This document shows, piece by piece, positions 9,763 through 19,067 of a stretch of 64,000 nt of DNA; the stretch's first letter is position 1, and the number at the start of each line of letters is the position of its first letter. The notes below the pieces were generated by a model. That model saw nothing but the letters and a program-made list of their open reading frames with translations. It was not told where the DNA came from and made no database searches. The translations under genes were made by a program, and so were the position numbers. The DNA lies in assembly GCF_000017685.1 (NCBI RefSeq), contig NC_010602.1, forward strand, positions 2,684,501-2,748,500. Direction: 5' to 3'. Origin of the DNA: Leptospira biflexa serovar Patoc strain 'Patoc 1 (Paris)'. Its GTDB lineage: Bacteria; Spirochaetota; Leptospiria; Leptospirales; Leptospiraceae.

Positions 9763-12090
9763 TCATGTTGCCGCCTTTTGGAGTGGCCGCTTCATTTTCT
9801 CCATATCTTCTGGGTTTGTGATTCCAAGCAATTCGTAAATCCGAACAGGTTGGGTTTTTCCTTTTACACGCACCAAATCAAGCTCTCGTGTCACCACTCG
9901 GTCTTTTACTTTTTCATAGGTGTATTCCGAGATGATGATATTTGTCGTGTACATCTTATTCGAACCTTCCAAGCGAGATCCGAGGTTGATCGTATCTCCC
10001 ATACAAGTGTATTCCATCCTATGAGATGAACCCATGTTCCCAACAACTGCAGGGCCTGAGTTGAGCCCACAACCAATGTCGATCACTGGGACATGCCGTT
10101 CAGCCCACTTTTGTTGGAGTACTTTTAAGTGGTCAAGCTGTGCTAATGCAGCGACGCAAGCATAATAAGCATGGTCTTCCAACGGTACTGGAGCTCCCCA
10201 GAATGCCATGATGGCATCACCCATGTACTTATCGATGGTTCCTTTGTATTCAATGATGATGTCCGTCATGGCAGAAAGGTATTCGTTCAGTAACTTCACG
10301 AGGTCTTCCGGTCCCAATTGTTCGGAAATGGTCGTGAACCCACGAACGTCAGAGAAAAAAATGGTGATCTCTCGTTTGGACCCACCAAGTGCCAAATTGT
10401 CCGGGTGTTTGAGGAGTTCATCCACAACGTCTTTGGATACGAATTTGGAAAAGGTTTGTCGGATGTATTTTACGTTCTCTTCTTCTGTTAAGATCCTAAA
10501 TCCGATGATGGCCACAAAGACCACAATCTGTTCGATGGTGACTGATGGTAAAACGGTGATCAGGTTGAAAGCTTGGAAAATATAAAGAGCGGCTATCACA
10601 TAAAGTAATAACTGAGTTAACATGATCGCAAAACCAATATGGGTTTTCACACGTGGTTGTAAAAATCCAATCATAACACCAAGAGCTACATAAATGAGAA
10701 AGATCCCCCAATTCGGAACTGTGGACAAAAAGTCTTGGTTTAGAATGGTGTTTACAGCATGTGCGTGGTGTTCAATCCCTGACATATCACCAAACGGAGA
10801 TAAGTGGGAGTCTTTGGAAGCCCCGCGACCAGTTGCATAATACATCGCAACTAGGAAAATTTTGTTATTAATTTGGTTTGCTTCGAGTAATTCTTGATTC
10901 CAATCGTTTGTCACTTCAAAGATCTCATTTTGTTTGAAAGAATACCTTCCTCCCACAAAATTGATTTCCATTTGCCCTTCCCAGTCGATAGGTATGACCA
11001 CTTCCCTATTTTCATTCGGGATATGCATCACATCACGTTCTTCAAATTTACGTGCTTTTACATTAAACTCTCGAATGATTTTGTTTGGAATGTTTTTGAG
11101 TTTAACATAATGGCCCATATTCACTTCTACATCATTTTGTACGTTGATACCGTAGTATTGGCAAACAATGAGTAAGTCGATGGAAGGGAAATATTCAGTT
11201 TCTCTGTCACGTCCAGAGTTATAAACCTTAACAACAAGTGGCATCTTTCTGTTGAGACCAGACTCATCTTTTTTTACGTTCGCAAAACCAAGACCAGCTG
11301 ATAACTCACCGATCGGTTCGATGGGTGGTTGTGGGAATTTAACCCAAGAGATACCACCATCGTTTTCATCGATGACATTTTTAATTTGAAACTTTCTTAA
11401 GATATCAATTCGTTTTTCTAAATTGAGAACTGCTTCTTTGGATTCCGCACTGACTTCCATAGGGTAGTCAAATAAAACATTGCGATTTTTTTGCAATGCA
11501 GTGACCATCTCTTCCGTTTGGCCGGGTTTATAATCAACGAAGAAAATATCGAACATCAGAATGTTGTTTGAATCTTTGAATGTTTCAATGATATCAGAAT
11601 AATAGCTCCATGGAAGTGGCCAAGTTCCTTGTAGTTTTTCTAAAGATTCTGTTGTGATACCAATGATATTGATATCCTTTCTGGCTTTTGCGGGTGGTTG
11701 GTATTGGATGTATTCAATCCTACCCGTGTCCCCTTCACTTTCTGTTTTTGTATTGGTACCTCGTAAAAATTGAAACCGAAATGAAATGGAATTTTCTTCC
11801 AACTCCTTAAGAGGTTGGAAGGTATTTACCATGGTATACATAAAAATTGCAATTACATATGATAACCAGATAGCCCCTGATCTTTGTTTGTCTTTAGAAA
11901 CTTTTTCAATGATTTTGTAAACAAAGTAAGATGAAGATAGCAGTACGAGCATCCCACCAACTAGGAAGGAATACTCATATACCCATCCTGTCATGACGAC
12001 AGAAACGATCACACCAAGTGACCCAAGGGTGGCAACTGCAACACTGAGGTAATCTAAAATCGAAAGCGATTTTGATTCTTTGTCGGACAT
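9763..12090 (-). CDS. CHASE2-domain adenylate/guanylate cyclase
   Basis: A 775-aa membrane cyclase. Two N-terminal hydrophobic helices (about residues 12-65) are followed by a short amphipathic stretch, then a large CHASE2 sensor domain (about 85-440, with NIIGITTESLEKLQGTWPLP). Next come three membrane helices (about 455-535) and a class III cyclase domain (about 570-750). Both metal-binding aspartates are present (FFSDVRGFTT and DKYMGDAIMAFWG). The substrate-specifying residues were not resolved, so cAMP is assumed from the family. It should make cNMP in response to a periplasmic or membrane cue. CNB-domain proteins encoded elsewhere in the window are possible receivers. dxs follows after seven bases. 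Confidence 0.92.
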   Translation of the reverse strand: MSDKESKSLSILDYLSVAVATLGSLGVIVSVVMTGWVYEYSFLVGGMLVLLSSSYFVYKIIEKVSKDKQRSGAIWLSYVIAIFMYTMVNTFQPLKELEENSISFRFQFLRGTNTKTESEGDTGRIEYIQYQPPAKARKDINIIGITTESLEKLQGTWPLPWSYYSDIIETFKDSNNILMFDIFFVDYKPGQTEEMVTALQKNRNVLFDYPMEVSAESKEAVLNLEKRIDILRKFQIKNVIDENDGGISWVKFPQPPIEPIGELSAGLGFANVKKDESGLNRKMPLVVKVYNSGRDRETEYFPSIDLLIVCQYYGINVQNDVEVNMGHYVKLKNIPNKIIREFNVKARKFEERDVMHIPNENREVVIPIDWEGQMEINFVGGRYSFKQNEIFEVTNDWNQELLEANQINNKIFLVAMYYATGRGASKDSHLSPFGDMSGIEHHAHAVNTILNQDFLSTVPNWGIFLIYVALGVMIGFLQPRVKTHIGFAIMLTQLLLYVIAALYIFQAFNLITVLPSVTIEQIVVFVAIIGFRILTEEENVKYIRQTFSKFVSKDVVDELLKHPDNLALGGSKREITIFFSDVRGFTTISEQLGPEDLVKLLNEYLSAMTDIIIEYKGTIDKYMGDAIMAFWGAPVPLEDHAYYACVAALAQLDHLKVLQQKWAERHVPVIDIGCGLNSGPAVVGNMGSSHRMEYTCMGDTINLGSRLEGSNKMYTTNIIISEYTYEKVKDRVVTRELDLVRVKGKTQPVRIYELLGITNPEDMEKMKRPLQKAAT

Positions 12091-12146
12091 AGAGCCTCTT
12101 TATTCGTTAAGGAATTTCCGACCATTCTCTCGGATTTTTTAAAGAG

Positions 12147-12164
12147 ACTCAAATGTTTTTGAGT
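12147..12164 (-). terminator. Possible intrinsic terminator after trpA
   Basis: A perfect 7-bp stem, ACTCAAA/TTTGAGT with a four-base loop, starts 17 bases after the trpA stop on the transcribed strand. It is followed by CTCTTTAAAAAA, so the U-tract is short and broken. It lies upstream of the adenylate cyclase start and would separate the trp genes from the cyclase-dxs operon. Confidence 0.45.
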
Positions 12165-12180
12165 GATTTCGGAAAAAAAT

Positions 12181-12981
12181 TTAGGAAATTGATGCCCGAA
12201 TCTTTGTTATGTAGTCCGCCAAAACATTTTTTGCTTTGGAAGCGTCTTGCCCATTCTCTTCGATGACCCTTTGGATGGCAGATCCGATGATGATTCCGTC
12301 CGCATACCCGGCAATTTGACTTGCTTGTTCGGGGGTGGAGATTCCAAATCCAGCGCAAATGGGAAGTTGGATCGTATCTTTTAAGAAACGAATCCTTTCC
12401 TTTAAGTCGACAGAAAACTCACGGCGCTCTCCTGTCACACCAAAGGAAGTCACATAGTAGATAAATCCTGTAGATGTTTTCCTTAGAGCTTCAATTCGTT
12501 TTTTGGTCGATGCTGGTGTGACGAGATGAATTAAATCCATATCCCTAAGTCTTAATTCTTGGAAAAGTGTTTCGCTTTCGATTGTGTCAAAAGGCAAATC
12601 GGGAATCACAAGTCCCACAACACCCGAATCTTTTGCATTATCCAAAAACTTTGTAATCCCACAATGATAGATGGGATTAAAGTACGTGAGATACACAAGT
12701 GGGGTTTCTTGTTTATGAAGATGGATTTGTTTGGTGACACGAAAAATTTCATCAAAAGAAAACTTGTTTTTTAAAGAACGTGCCACCGCCCTTTGGATCA
12801 CGGGACCGTCCGCCACAGGATCTGAAAAAGGAATTCCTAATTCTAAAATGTCGGCTCCTCCATCTAAGATGGTTTTCCCAAACTCAATGGAATCATTGTA
12901 GTTTGGATCACCCAATGTAAAATAAGGAATAAATGCGGATTTAAATTTCCCACTTTCAAAAAGTTCTTTTATTTTACTCAT
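12181..12981 (-). CDS. trpA: Tryptophan synthase alpha chain
   Basis: Cleaves indole-3-glycerol phosphate to indole and glyceraldehyde-3-phosphate in the alpha2beta2 complex. The 266-aa TIM barrel carries ILELGIPFSDPVADGPVIQ around residues 46-64, which holds the catalytic Glu and Asp, and the phosphate-binding loop AGFGISTPEQA with the later DGIIIGSAI near the C-terminus. Its ATG overlaps the trpB stop as ATGA, so the two are translationally coupled. No other trp genes lie in the window. Confidence 0.96.
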   Translation of the reverse strand: MSKIKELFESGKFKSAFIPYFTLGDPNYNDSIEFGKTILDGGADILELGIPFSDPVADGPVIQRAVARSLKNKFSFDEIFRVTKQIHLHKQETPLVYLTYFNPIYHCGITKFLDNAKDSGVVGLVIPDLPFDTIESETLFQELRLRDMDLIHLVTPASTKKRIEALRKTSTGFIYYVTSFGVTGERREFSVDLKERIRFLKDTIQLPICAGFGISTPEQASQIAGYADGIIIGSAIQRVIEENGQDASKAKNVLADYITKIRASIS

Positions 12982-14168
12982 TTGCTTCTTTCACCTAGTA
13001 TCCGCAAAACTTCCGTAACATCTTTATCACCTCGCCCGGACAAACAAATGATTAGGTCTTTCTTTTTTCCTAAATCCTTTGCAACATCTCTTGCTACATA
13101 AAAAGCATGCGCTGTTTCTAACGCAGGAATGATTCCTTCTACACGAGTCACTTCCAAAAAACAATCTAATGCCTGTTCGTCTGTCACCATACGATAATCC
13201 ACTCGTTTGGTTTGTGACAGATAAGCGTGTTCTGGTCCGACTCCTGGATAGTCGAGTCCTGCAGATACGGAATGAGCCGGAACAATTTGACCTGCCTCAT
13301 CCTGGATGATAAGAGTTTTGGTTCCATGTAAAAAACCGGTTTTCCCATAGGTTAAAGTTGCAGAATGTTCGCCTGGTTTTGGACCTAGCCCACCTGCTTC
13401 CGCACCGTAAATGGCAACATGTTTGTCCTTTAGAAATGCATGGAACATACCAATGGCATTAGACCCACCGCCCACACAGGCAACGATGGCATGTGGGAGA
13501 TTATGATTTCTTTTTTTGAATTGTGATCTTGCTTCCTTACCGATGATGGATTGTAAATCACGTACGATGGTAGGGAAAGGATGTGGTCCAATCGCTGAGC
13601 CTACGATGTAGTGAGTTGTGGAAACGTTTAATGCCCAGTCACGCATGGCTTCACTAGTTGCTTCTTTCAAAGTTGCCTCACCTGCAGTCACAGGTAAAAT
13701 TTTGGCACCTAACATCTCTATTTTTTTTGCATTTAGATTTTGCCTTTCAACATCCACCGCACCCATGTAAACAACGGTTTCCATTCCGAACATGGCACCC
13801 ACTGTCGCTGTGGCTAAGCCGTGTTGGCCTGCACCTGTTTCCGCGATGATTCTTTTTTTGCCCATAAATTTTGCAATTAACGCCTGTCCAATGGCGTTGT
13901 TAATTTTATGTGCACCTGTATGATTTAAGTCTTCACGTTTTAGCCATATACGAGCACCTCCCCATTGTTTGGTGAGACGTTCTGCATAAGTTAAAGGGCT
14001 AGGTCTTCCGACATAGTTCTGTAAGTAAAACTCCAATTCTTTTTTGAACTTTTTACTCTTCTTTAACTTTTGATAGGTGGATTCAAGCTCTTCGAGAGCT
14101 TCGGTTAGAATTTCGGGTGCGTATCTGCCACCAAATTCTCCAAAATATCCAGGTTGGTTTTTGCCCAT
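12978..14168 (-). CDS. trpB: Tryptophan synthase beta chain
   Basis: PLP enzyme that joins indole with L-serine to give tryptophan. Landmarks are GYFGEFGGRYAPEIL right at the N-terminus, HTGAHKINNAIGQAL (PLP lysine), ETGAGQHGLATA, and the phosphate-cradle GGGSNAIGMF. I use the ATG at 14168 (396 codons), matching the normal family start. The open frame reaches back to a GTG at 14279, but that part encodes a proline-run stretch from an unusual GC-rich leader and has no counterpart in TrpB. It is coupled to trpA by an ATGA overlap. Confidence 0.96.
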   Translation of the reverse strand: MGKNQPGYFGEFGGRYAPEILTEALEELESTYQKLKKSKKFKKELEFYLQNYVGRPSPLTYAERLTKQWGGARIWLKREDLNHTGAHKINNAIGQALIAKFMGKKRIIAETGAGQHGLATATVGAMFGMETVVYMGAVDVERQNLNAKKIEMLGAKILPVTAGEATLKEATSEAMRDWALNVSTTHYIVGSAIGPHPFPTIVRDLQSIIGKEARSQFKKRNHNLPHAIVACVGGGSNAIGMFHAFLKDKHVAIYGAEAGGLGPKPGEHSATLTYGKTGFLHGTKTLIIQDEAGQIVPAHSVSAGLDYPGVGPEHAYLSQTKRVDYRMVTDEQALDCFLEVTRVEGIIPALETAHAFYVARDVAKDLGKKKDLIICLSGRGDKDVTEVLRILGERSK

Positions 14169-14214
14169 ATGTCCCAAGATAGCGGGATAGGTGAATATGA
14201 AAACTGCTTCTTTT

Positions 14215-14288
14215 GGGGGAGGTGGGGGATTTTTTCGGTAGATTTCCCCGCCCGTATCGAACTGGGTGGGGTTATCCACCCGCCACCC
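14215..14288 (-). promoter_or_regulatory. GC-rich trpB leader with alternating G and C blocks
   Basis: Read on the minus strand, the leader contains GGGTGGCGGGTGG (14288-14276), CCCCACCC (14271-14264), GGGCGGGG (14253-14246) and CCCCCACCTCCCCC (14228-14215) in that order. The blocks can pair as 1:2 plus 3:4, or as 1:4 or 2:3, which is the logic of an attenuator or a translation-controlling leader. There is no U-run straight after block 4, so classical transcription termination is not supported. No leader peptide with several Trp codons is present. Confidence 0.4.
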
Positions 14289-14365
14289 AATGACCTCTGT
14301 TTATCACAAAGACCGTTTTTTATCGACCCATTCCTTCACTTTCAAAAAAAAAACTAAAAAGAAGT

Positions 14366-16126
14366 TCATGTTCCCGCAAGGGATACTTCCTTCTCAATGG
14401 TTTCTTCCAGTTGGGAAATCTTCAATTTGAGATGGGTCACTAATTCTTCGTTTGTCGTATACACCAAGGTATCCTCGGCCATGGACTTTCGATCTAGAAT
14501 GGTAATTTCATTTTTTTCTAAAAATCCTTTCCCTAAAGTGATTCGGATCGGAAATCCGATGAGTTCGGAATCTTTGAATTTAAACCCAGGACCTAAATCA
14601 CGATCATCCCACAAAACTTCAATCCCCGACTCTACAAGTGATTTGTAGATCGTTTCGATTTTGGCTATGTCATCTGGATTTTTGGCAATACTCACCAAAC
14701 AAACAGTAAACGGTGCGATAGAGACTGGCCAAAAGATCCCCTTCTCATCATTACATTGTTCAATGACAGTGGCCATACAACGGTTCACTCCAATCCCATA
14801 ACAACCCATCGTTGTTGTCGTTGCCTTTCCTTTGTCATTGAGAACGGTGATATCGAATGCTTTGGAATACTTTTGACCGAGTTTGAAGATATGACCCACT
14901 TCGATTCCTTTTTCCGCCGTAAGTCCAGTTCCGCAAGATGGGCATGGGTCACCAACTTTTGCCTGAGAGATATCAATCTTTGTGACCTCTTCTTCTTTGA
15001 AAATAGAAGTGAGTTGAACGCCCGCAATGTGGTGATCTATTTCATTACCACCTGCTATGTAGGAAAAATTCCAATCAAGTAAGGCATCAATGTAAATTTT
15101 GAGTGATTCTGACTTAGGAAACCCTGGCCCGATAAAACCTGGAACAAGTCCTAGTTTTTCCATTTCAGCTGGTCCCATTGGTCTCAGTTCATTGCAACCC
15201 AAATGATTTTTTAGTTTGTTTTCGTTTAGCTCGCGGTCACCCTCTAAAAAGACAAGGATATACTGTCCATCGGCAACAACTGCCACAGCTTTCAAAAGGT
15301 TTTCTTCTTTAGTATTTAAAAATTCGGCTACTTCTGTAATGGATTTTTTAGCTGGAGTGTGAAGTTTTCCTTTGCCATCGAACACCTGTTTTGTTGCATT
15401 TCTGTTAACGATCACAGGAGTTTTTTCGATATTGCCCGAATAATGACAGGAAGGACAAATAGTGAGGGTTTCTTCACCAATTGGTGACACGACCATAAAT
15501 TCTTCGGAAGCTGAGCCACCCATATTCCCTGAATCCGCTTGCACAGGGATCGTTGTGAGTCCCATCCCTGCAAAGATCCTTCTGTAAGTTTTACGCATGG
15601 TTTGGTAAGTTTTGTCTAAGGATTCGTCATCCAGATGAAACGAGTATGCATCCTTCATCGTAAATTCCCGAGAACGAATCACTCCAAAACGAGGTCTGAT
15701 TTCATCTCTGAACTTTGTATGAATTTGGTATACATTGATAGGTAAATCTTTATAAGAACGCACCATGGGTTTTACAAGGACACAAAAGGATTCTTCGTGA
15801 GTGGGACCAAGGCAACTTTCGTTGTCATGTCGGTCCTTCAATCGAAACATTTCTTTTCCCATTTTGTCCCAACGACCAGACTCTTTCCAAATTTCACTTG
15901 GGGTTAAAATGGGAAGTTGGAATTCCAGACCACCTGCTTTGTCCATTTCCTTTCTGACAATGCCTTCAATTTTGCGAAGGACTCTTAAGCCCAGTGGCAA
16001 ATACGAATATAGTCCCGCCGCTGATTTACGAATGAGCCCCGCTCGCATCATCAATTTATGAGACGCAACCACCGCATCTTGTGGGTCTTCTTTGGCAGTA
16101 GGGATTAAATAGGAACTAGCTTTCAT
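14366..16126 (-). CDS. proS: Prolyl-tRNA synthetase (bacterial type)
   Basis: Charges tRNA-Pro. At 586 aa it has the long bacterial form: class II core with motif 2 around FRDEIRPRFGVIRSREF, followed by the editing (INS) domain at about residues 225-400. It also carries a CPSC-type zinc-like knuckle (ICPSCHYSG and DPCPSCGTG), motif 3 GCYGIGVNRCMA, and a C-terminal anticodon-binding domain. The ATG at 16126 starts 47 bases after the rseP stop, and the gene is probably the last of the rpsB superoperon. About 200 bases of leader separate it from trpB. Confidence 0.96.
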   Translation of the reverse strand: MKASSYLIPTAKEDPQDAVVASHKLMMRAGLIRKSAAGLYSYLPLGLRVLRKIEGIVRKEMDKAGGLEFQLPILTPSEIWKESGRWDKMGKEMFRLKDRHDNESCLGPTHEESFCVLVKPMVRSYKDLPINVYQIHTKFRDEIRPRFGVIRSREFTMKDAYSFHLDDESLDKTYQTMRKTYRRIFAGMGLTTIPVQADSGNMGGSASEEFMVVSPIGEETLTICPSCHYSGNIEKTPVIVNRNATKQVFDGKGKLHTPAKKSITEVAEFLNTKEENLLKAVAVVADGQYILVFLEGDRELNENKLKNHLGCNELRPMGPAEMEKLGLVPGFIGPGFPKSESLKIYIDALLDWNFSYIAGGNEIDHHIAGVQLTSIFKEEEVTKIDISQAKVGDPCPSCGTGLTAEKGIEVGHIFKLGQKYSKAFDITVLNDKGKATTTTMGCYGIGVNRCMATVIEQCNDEKGIFWPVSIAPFTVCLVSIAKNPDDIAKIETIYKSLVESGIEVLWDDRDLGPGFKFKDSELIGFPIRITLGKGFLEKNEITILDRKSMAEDTLVYTTNEELVTHLKLKISQLEETIEKEVSLAGT

Positions 16127-16173
16127 ATCAATTTTCTCTTTTTGATTAACAATCTAACAATTCAAAGTATACT

Positions 16174-17880
16174 TTAAAAAATACGCATCACATCATTAAA
16201 GGATACATAAAGACCAAGTCCGATGAGAAAGAAAAATCCCAAACGGAAGATGGCTTCAATGGCTTTTCTAGGAAGTGGTCTTCCTGTGATAGCTTCATAT
16301 GCATAGAGTACAATGTGTCCGCCGTCAGCCATGGGGATGGGAAGTAAATTCATGACCATAAGTGCCAACGAAATTTTAGCAACAAAATCAAGGTAGGTCA
16401 CCCAACCATATTCCAAACTAATCCCTGCGATTTGCACAATCCCGATGGGTCCAGATAAATTTTCTTTTGGAGACAACAAACCCGAAAACAACATCCCAAT
16501 CCCTTTTAAGGTTGTGGAAACATTCTCATACACTTTATTTCCAGCACCAACAAACGAAGAGTATACGGTAGATTCCTTTTGTAATTTTTCAGCTTCAAAT
16601 TTCATGGAAGCTCGAAATCCAAGTAAACCAATGGGTTTTAAATTCACATCAGCGAAGTATCTCATATTCCCAATCCAAATTTCTTTTCTGCCAACATTCG
16701 TTTTCAAATAGTTGGTTAACGAATCAGAGGAATCAAACATTTGGTTCTGGATTTTTAAATTCGAGAGACGATTTTCGATTTCAGCGTCATAACTATCCAA
16801 TCGAAAATAAGGGATTGCCAATTCTGGAAATTTTGGGTGTTCAATATTCCAAAATTCAAATACATTGGCACCTAACACTGGAATTTGAATCGTTACTTTT
16901 TCAGTTGCCCAAGGTGTGAGGAGTGGGTAAGTTTTTCGTTCCACTTCCACAGGAATGGTTTTTCCTTGGTGTTTTCCTAATTCTGTTTGTAATTCAGGAA
17001 CCGTATGAACGTCTACACCCGCTACAGTGAGGATCATGTCTCCATCTTTTAAAAAAGACAAAGCTCGACGTCTGAGCGATTTTTCCCGTTCTGCGATTTC
17101 ATGTTGTTTTAGAAGTTCTTCTGGGATTTCCGTTTTCCGTTCTTCTATTTTTTCCTGGAAATAGGCTGAAGATTTGTCTTCTTTATCTAAAACATTTGCC
17201 ATAAAATGGCCGATTTGTTCTCCATAGGTAAAGGTTGCGACTACCCTTCTTTCGCCGTATGGCATGACACCAATGGTCGGGTGTCCACCAGCCGAATACA
17301 AATTGGGAACGATCGAAACGGACTTGGTTTCTTCGCCACGTTTGAAAGTGACTTCAATCGGATCCCCTGATGTCAAACTCACATTGGTGAAAATATCTTC
17401 AAAACTTTCTGTTGGTTTTCCATTTACAGAAAGGATCAAATCACCAGTTCGAAGGCCAGCACTGTATGCGGGGCTTGCAACCTTATTTGCATCTTCTATG
17501 AAAATACGATTCGAAGAAGGACTATCACCCGATAGTTCTAAAATAAACAATAATATAAAACCTAACACCAAATTGGCGAAAGGACCACCGAGTACAGGGA
17601 TCATCCTTCGCAGTGGAGGTGTGGCAAGCAAATCACCTTGCCTTGGTTTTTTGTTTTTGCTATAATCATCTCCACGAAACAAAACATAACCACCCACTGG
17701 GATGGCAGTGATTTGGTAGATGGTTTTTCCAATCCTTTTTTTCCAAATCCCTTTTCCGTAACCTAACGAAAATATGCGGGCTTCAACGCCCACCAATTTT
17801 CCACATAAGAGGTGCCCCAATTCATGGATAAAAATCGATACAGCCAACATGAATACAGCGCCAAGTATCATTATGATCAT
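16174..17880 (-). CDS. rseP: RIP metalloprotease RseP (site-2 protease)
   Basis: Intramembrane zinc protease that cleaves anti-sigma factors and remnant signal peptides. The HELGH zinc motif is at residues 19-23 in the first transmembrane helix. Two PDZ domains occupy about residues 115-200 and 250-330, and the third zinc ligand lies in NLLPIPMADGGH in the C-terminal membrane part (usual form is x-LDGG; here Ala replaces Leu). At 568 aa it is over 100 aa longer than E. coli RseP (about 450 aa). The extra length lies around the second PDZ region and its following beta-rich stretch. The ATG overlaps the dxr stop as ATGA. Confidence 0.93.
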   Translation of the reverse strand: MIIMILGAVFMLAVSIFIHELGHLLCGKLVGVEARIFSLGYGKGIWKKRIGKTIYQITAIPVGGYVLFRGDDYSKNKKPRQGDLLATPPLRRMIPVLGGPFANLVLGFILLFILELSGDSPSSNRIFIEDANKVASPAYSAGLRTGDLILSVNGKPTESFEDIFTNVSLTSGDPIEVTFKRGEETKSVSIVPNLYSAGGHPTIGVMPYGERRVVATFTYGEQIGHFMANVLDKEDKSSAYFQEKIEERKTEIPEELLKQHEIAEREKSLRRRALSFLKDGDMILTVAGVDVHTVPELQTELGKHQGKTIPVEVERKTYPLLTPWATEKVTIQIPVLGANVFEFWNIEHPKFPELAIPYFRLDSYDAEIENRLSNLKIQNQMFDSSDSLTNYLKTNVGRKEIWIGNMRYFADVNLKPIGLLGFRASMKFEAEKLQKESTVYSSFVGAGNKVYENVSTTLKGIGMLFSGLLSPKENLSGPIGIVQIAGISLEYGWVTYLDFVAKISLALMVMNLLPIPMADGGHIVLYAYEAITGRPLPRKAIEAIFRLGFFFLIGLGLYVSFNDVMRIF

Positions 17881-19037
17881 GTAGTCACTCCCCCTTGATT
17901 AAATTCTCTTTGGATATAATTTCGTGTTTCTTGGTCTTTTTCCAAATACCCATCTAACGTTTCTGGAAATACGTTCTCAATTTGGTTCAGAGCCGACTCG
18001 ATGAGCCTTGGAATTGTGGTGAAAGAAATTTTTTCTTCTAAAAATAAAGCGACTGCCTCTTCGTTTGCGGCATTAAAGATACCTGGAGCCGCACCACCTG
18101 CTTTCCCTGCTTGGTAGGCCAGTAACAATCCCGGATATCGCTTCGTATCTGGTGGGAAAAATTCAAACGTGTTCCAAGTCGAAGGTTTTCGTTCGATGAG
18201 CATTTGAGGTGTTGGATTGGGATAAAATAAAGAGTGAGCAATGGGATAGACCATATCGGGATGGCTTGCATATAACAAACAAGCACCGTCTGTCGTTTCG
18301 ATGATCCCGTGGGTGATTGACTGAGGATGAATCACCACCTCGATCTCGTCATACGAAAATCCAAAAAGAAAATGCGCTTCGATCACTTCTAATCCTTTGT
18401 TGATAAGACCTGCTGAATCCACTGTGATTTTGGGACCCATGGACCAAGTAGGATGATTGAGCGCCTGTTTTACGGATACATGTTCCAATGCTTCCAAGGG
18501 AAGGGTTCGAAAACTTCCTCCCGAAGCCGTGAGAGTGATAGCTCGGATATTGGACCTTGTTTCTCTTTCGATGAGTTGGAAGAGTGCATTGTGTTCAGAA
18601 TCCACAGGGACCATGACGGTATTGTGTTTTGCCACCAATCGATTGATAAGAGGTCCAAAGGTAACAAGCGTTTCCTTATTGGCGATGGCAATTTTTTTCC
18701 CGGCTTCAATGGCAGCAATCGTTGGTAACACTCCGCGTGCTCCCATCACTGCCGTCACCACCACACCAACAGATGGCAATTGTACCAAATCAATGAGTGC
18801 TTTATCTCCATACAAAATTTTTGTTGAGAGATACGAATCGCCAAACTTCCCCACTAACTTGGGATCTGTGATACAAATGACTTCTGGAGAAAATTCTTCT
18901 ACCAAGGCCTTTGCTACATTCCAATTGGAATGAACGGAAAAACTACGTAAATCAAATTGGTCAGGGAATTGTCGGAGTACCTTCACTGTGGAAGTACCAA
19001 CAGAACCAGAGATTCCTAATACCGAAACACCTACCAT
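17877..19037 (-). CDS. dxr: 1-deoxy-D-xylulose-5-phosphate reductoisomerase
   Basis: NADPH- and metal-dependent second step of the MEP pathway, giving 2-C-methyl-D-erythritol 4-phosphate. The 386-aa protein starts with the Rossmann motif GISGSVGTST, and carries IANKETLVTFG, PVDSEHNALFQ (metal and substrate site) and the flexible-loop region HPTWSMGPKITVDSA. It is the target family of fosmidomycin. It sits between cdsA and rseP, as in many bacteria, and overlaps the rseP start by four bases. Confidence 0.96.
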   Translation of the reverse strand: MVGVSVLGISGSVGTSTVKVLRQFPDQFDLRSFSVHSNWNVAKALVEEFSPEVICITDPKLVGKFGDSYLSTKILYGDKALIDLVQLPSVGVVVTAVMGARGVLPTIAAIEAGKKIAIANKETLVTFGPLINRLVAKHNTVMVPVDSEHNALFQLIERETRSNIRAITLTASGGSFRTLPLEALEHVSVKQALNHPTWSMGPKITVDSAGLINKGLEVIEAHFLFGFSYDEIEVVIHPQSITHGIIETTDGACLLYASHPDMVYPIAHSLFYPNPTPQMLIERKPSTWNTFEFFPPDTKRYPGLLLAYQAGKAGGAAPGIFNAANEEAVALFLEEKISFTTIPRLIESALNQIENVFPETLDGYLEKDQETRNYIQREFNQGGVTT

Positions 19038-19067
19038 ATAGAACTTAGACAGTCTGATTCAAATGAA

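Noticed and set aside
14169..14279. N-terminal extension of TrpB from a GTG
   Set aside because: It would add 37 residues with a run of five prolines to a highly conserved N-terminus. The ATG at 14168 fits the family.
14276..14300. T-box riboswitch before trpB, because of GGGTGG
   Set aside because: Only the first six bases agree with the T-box consensus. The ACCGCG part, specifier loop and terminator are missing.
14289..14365. Trp leader peptide for attenuation
   Set aside because: The best small ORF (GTG, 11 codons) has a single Trp codon and no Shine-Dalgarno.
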